Shown: positions 61,939 to 64,000 of the stretch, piece by piece
Layout of the letters: the number at the start of each line of letters is the position of its first letter
Numbering within the stretch: the stretch's first letter is position 1
Source: Nitrobacteraceae bacterium AZCC 1564
GTDB lineage: Bacteria > Pseudomonadota > Alphaproteobacteria > Rhizobiales > Xanthobacteraceae
DNA length: 64,000 nucleotides
Reading direction: 5' to 3'
NCBI GenBank assembly: GCA_036924835.1
Contig: JBAGRR010000001.1
Coordinates: 4,231,001-4,295,000, forward strand
Notes under the pieces: model-generated
The model's database searches: none
Seen by the model: the letters and a program-made list of their open reading frames with translations, nothing else
Told to the model about the DNA's origin: nothing
Translations under genes and position numbers: made by a program

Positions 61939-63297
61939 ATGATGAGCCAACAGCAAAACGATCTGATCACCCGGATAGGTCCGAAGGATCCTGCTGGAAA
62001 ACTCATGCGGATGTATTGGCAGCCCGCCGCGCTCGTGGACGAGCTCGAGGGCGATCGGCCAATCAAGGCTGTCAAGCTGCTCGGCGAGAACTTCGTGCTC
62101 TTTAAGGACGAAAGCGGCCGCTACGGTCTCATGGACCGGGATTGCCCGCACCGCGGCGCCGACCTCGCATTCGGTCGCTTGGAGAATGGCGGTTTGCGTT
62201 GTGCATTCCATGGCTGGCTGTTCGATGTTGAAGGCCAGTGCTTAGAGACGCCGGCCGAGCCTGTCGGGTCGTCGTTGTGCAAGAACATCAAGCAGCGCGC
62301 TTATCCGGTCGTTTCGAAGGGGGGGATTCTTTGGACGTATCTGGGAGAGGGCGAGCCGCCGGCATTCCCGGAGATCGACTGCTTCGCAGCACCGGACGCC
62401 TATACATTTGCTTTCAAGGGGCTGATGAACTGCAACTGGCTGCAGGCCCTTGAGGTCGGTATCGATCCCGCACACGCCTCCTTCCTGCATCGCTTTTTCG
62501 AAGACGAGGATACGTCGTCGGCCTACGGCAAGCAGTTCCGCGGTGCGTCCGCTGACAGCGAAATGCCGATGACAAAGATTCTGCGCGAATACGATCGTCC
62601 GCTCATCAATGTGGAGCAGACCGAATATGGCCTGCGTCTGATTGCCCTGCGGGAGATCGATGATCAGTGCACGCATGTTCGCGTGACCAATCAGCTGTTC
62701 CCGCACGCCTTCGTTATCCCGATGAGCACGGAGATGACGATTACGCAGTGGCATGTGCCGGTGGATGACGAGAATTGCTACTGGTACGCGATCTTTACCA
62801 GCTTCACGACGCCGGTCGACAAGAAGAAGATGCGCGAACAGCGGCTCGAGCTCTACGAGCTTCCGGACTATGTTTCGCGCAAGAACAAGTTGAACGATTA
62901 CGGTTTCGACCCGCATGAGCAGGCGACTGCCACCTACACTGGCATGGGCGCCGACATTAACGTGCACGATCAGTGGGCCGTTGAATCCATGGGCGCAATT
63001 CAGGATCGCACCCGCGAACATCTTGGCCAATCGGACAAGGCCATCATCCAGTACCGCCGGCTGCTGCGGCAGGAGATCGAGAAGGTGGCTTCCGGCGGCA
63101 AGCCGTTCATGTTCCTAGATGAAGCGCATGCCAAGAGTATTCAGGGGCCCGGAACGATGGATGGTATCGGTCCGACCAAAGGTTGGGAAACATACTGGAT
63201 GGAGGTCGACGTGAAGCGGCGGAGGGGCGCGCCTTGGGCGGCGCCTGTGCCCGCCGATATCGCGCAAAAGGCGCCCCATCTGACGGCTGCCGAGTAA
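61939..63297 (+). CDS. Rieske non-heme iron oxygenase, large subunit (second)
   Basis: A 452-residue oxygenase. Rieske ligands: 'CPHRGADLAFG' near 71 and 'CAFHGW' near 90. Iron triad: 'NCNWLQALEVGIDPAHASFL' then H, near 165-186 (Asp-x2-His-x4-His). ATG 61939 follows AAGGAGA; the extension to 61864 overlaps the amidohydrolase end. It resembles the first Rieske protein at 50394 only within the family. The divergent [2Fe-2S] ferredoxin and reductase are its likely partners, giving a complete three-component system. Confidence 0.92.
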   Translation: MMSQQQNDLITRIGPKDPAGKLMRMYWQPAALVDELEGDRPIKAVKLLGENFVLFKDESGRYGLMDRDCPHRGADLAFGRLENGGLRCAFHGWLFDVEGQCLETPAEPVGSSLCKNIKQRAYPVVSKGGILWTYLGEGEPPAFPEIDCFAAPDAYTFAFKGLMNCNWLQALEVGIDPAHASFLHRFFEDEDTSSAYGKQFRGASADSEMPMTKILREYDRPLINVEQTEYGLRLIALREIDDQCTHVRVTNQLFPHAFVIPMSTEMTITQWHVPVDDENCYWYAIFTSFTTPVDKKKMREQRLELYELPDYVSRKNKLNDYGFDPHEQATATYTGMGADINVHDQWAVESMGAIQDRTREHLGQSDKAIIQYRRLLRQEIEKVASGGKPFMFLDEAHAKSIQGPGTMDGIGPTKGWETYWMEVDVKRRRGAPWAAPVPADIAQKAPHLTAAE

Positions 63298-63319
63298 GGC
63301 CGCAGCGGAGGACATCGTT

Positions 63320-64000
63320 TTGAGTTTCGTCAAGAAGCACGGCCTTTGGTCCGATGAACAACAGGAGGCGGCGACTCGTCTGCGACGCGTCGCCGAGGAA
63401 AAGAAGCTGGATTCCATCCGGCTATCGTTTCCCGATCAGCACGGCATCCTGCGGGGGAAGACGCTCATCGCGGGCGAAGCGCTGCGGTCGCTCGAAAACG
63501 GCTGTTCGCTCACCACCACGATGCTGGCCAAGGACACTTCGCACCGGACGGTGTTTCCGGTCTTCACCGCCGGCGGTGGTTTCGGCATGACCGAGATGCA
63601 GGGCGCCAGCGACTTCTTGATGGTCCCGGACCCTACAACCTTCAAGGTATTGCCCTGGGCGCCGACGACCGGTTGGTTGCTTTGCGATGCCTATTTCTTG
63701 GATGGCCGTCCCGTGCCGTTTGCCACCCGCGGATTCTACAAGTCGGTTTTGAACCGGCTGGCGGAGCGCGGCTTCGATTTCATGGCGGGGCTCGAAGTTG
63801 AATTCCACATCTTCAAGGTCAACGACCACAAGATGGCGCCGGAGCACGCCGGCCAGCCTGGCGAGCCGCCGGATGTCACGCTTCTGTCTCACGGTTATCA
63901 GTATCTGACGGAGCAGCGCTACGATCAGATAGAGCCTGTTCTGGAGCTGATCCGGCGCGACGTTGTCGCTCTCGGTTTGCCTCTGCGCTCGATGGAAATC
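63320..64000 (+). CDS. Glutamine synthetase-like ligase, N-terminal part
   Basis: The window ends inside this gene; 227 residues are visible. TTG 63320 is the start, behind GCGGAGGAC, giving MSFVKKHGLWSDEQQEAA. 'RLSFPDQHGILRGKTLIAGE' and 'GLEVEFHIFKV' (start of the metal-binding catalytic core) place it in the GlnA-like family with a diverged N-terminal beta-grasp. Catabolic homologues attach glutamate to amines such as anilines or isopropylamine. Being 22 bp after a Rieske oxygenase gene supports a catabolic, not nitrogen-assimilating, role. Confidence 0.85.
   Translation, partial: MSFVKKHGLWSDEQQEAATRLRRVAEEKKLDSIRLSFPDQHGILRGKTLIAGEALRSLENGCSLTTTMLAKDTSHRTVFPVFTAGGGFGMTEMQGASDFLMVPDPTTFKVLPWAPTTGWLLCDAYFLDGRPVPFATRGFYKSVLNRLAERGFDFMAGLEVEFHIFKVNDHKMAPEHAGQPGEPPDVTLLSHGYQYLTEQRYDQIEPVLELIRRDVVALGLPLRSMEI

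Noticed and set aside
1-64000. tRNA, rRNA and prophage genes
   Set aside because: Looked for and not seen; no tRNA-like cloverleaf ends, rRNA segments, integrase or phage structural genes could be supported.

Overview
The window reads as chromosome of an alphaproteobacterium, most likely Hyphomicrobiales of the Bradyrhizobium/Afipia/Rhodopseudomonas type. This is inferred from gene content (BadI-like ring-cleavage enzyme, paired MdtB/MdtC-like pumps with a NodT lipoprotein, FixK-type boxes beside a phosphoketolase cluster, several branched-chain-type ABC systems) and a moderately GC-rich sequence. No tRNA, rRNA or CRISPR array was seen. Much of the window is catabolic, and the clusters are separated by visible gene decay.

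Layout. 1-956: end of an RND pump. 957-1560: fragments of two insertion sequences. 1.6-14.8 kb: a solute-binding protein, a divergent sigma54-dependent activator, and a ten-gene operon (CoA ligase, two CaiB-type enzymes, quinone-oxidoreductase-like protein, BadI/MenB-like hydrolase, hydratase, SDR, acyl-CoA dehydrogenase, 3-hydroxyacyl-CoA dehydrogenase, and a relative of the latter lacking its NAD motif). The set is enough to activate a cyclic carboxylic acid, beta-oxidise it and open the ring. Near-perfect -24/-12 promoters precede both the operon and the binding protein, and related inverted repeats lie upstream of each. 14.8-16.1 kb: a LivM remnant, a CCCTG-rich stretch and a small conserved protein. 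16.1-20 kb: AidB-like dehydrogenase, Bug-type binding protein, LysR regulator.

20.2-30.3 kb: cutA, phosphoketolase, acetate kinase, a fused phosphotransferase/ATPase, an alcohol dehydrogenase and a cytochrome c. These are interspersed with remnants (cytochrome-like, HlyD-like, PhaC-like, Mla-like) and FNR/FixK-like TTGA-N6-TCAA boxes, suggesting low-oxygen metabolism. 30.7-40 kb: an MdtABC-type efflux operon with its outer-membrane lipoprotein. 40-45.4 kb: a flavin monooxygenase-like protein, an LVIVD-repeat protein with a small partner, and pcaHG with a tautomerase-like gene.

45.4-57.5 kb: an azoreductase, a MocR regulator, a three-domain flavin/iron-sulfur reductase, an SDR, a Rieske oxygenase with Rieske ferredoxin, a five-gene branched-chain-type ABC importer and a MarR regulator. 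A shared palindrome (TCTTCC-N2-GGAAGA type) occurs before azoR, before the oxygenase and before the importer, which suggests one regulon, probably under the MarR protein. 57.5-64 kb: an IclR regulator, ferredoxin reductase, [2Fe-2S] ferredoxin, exported amidohydrolase, a second Rieske oxygenase and a glutamine-synthetase-like enzyme cut by the window end. Three copies of a 15-bp element lie in the divergent promoter region. The set resembles an uptake, amide-handling and ring-hydroxylation route for an aromatic or amine-bearing compound; the substrate cannot be read from sequence.
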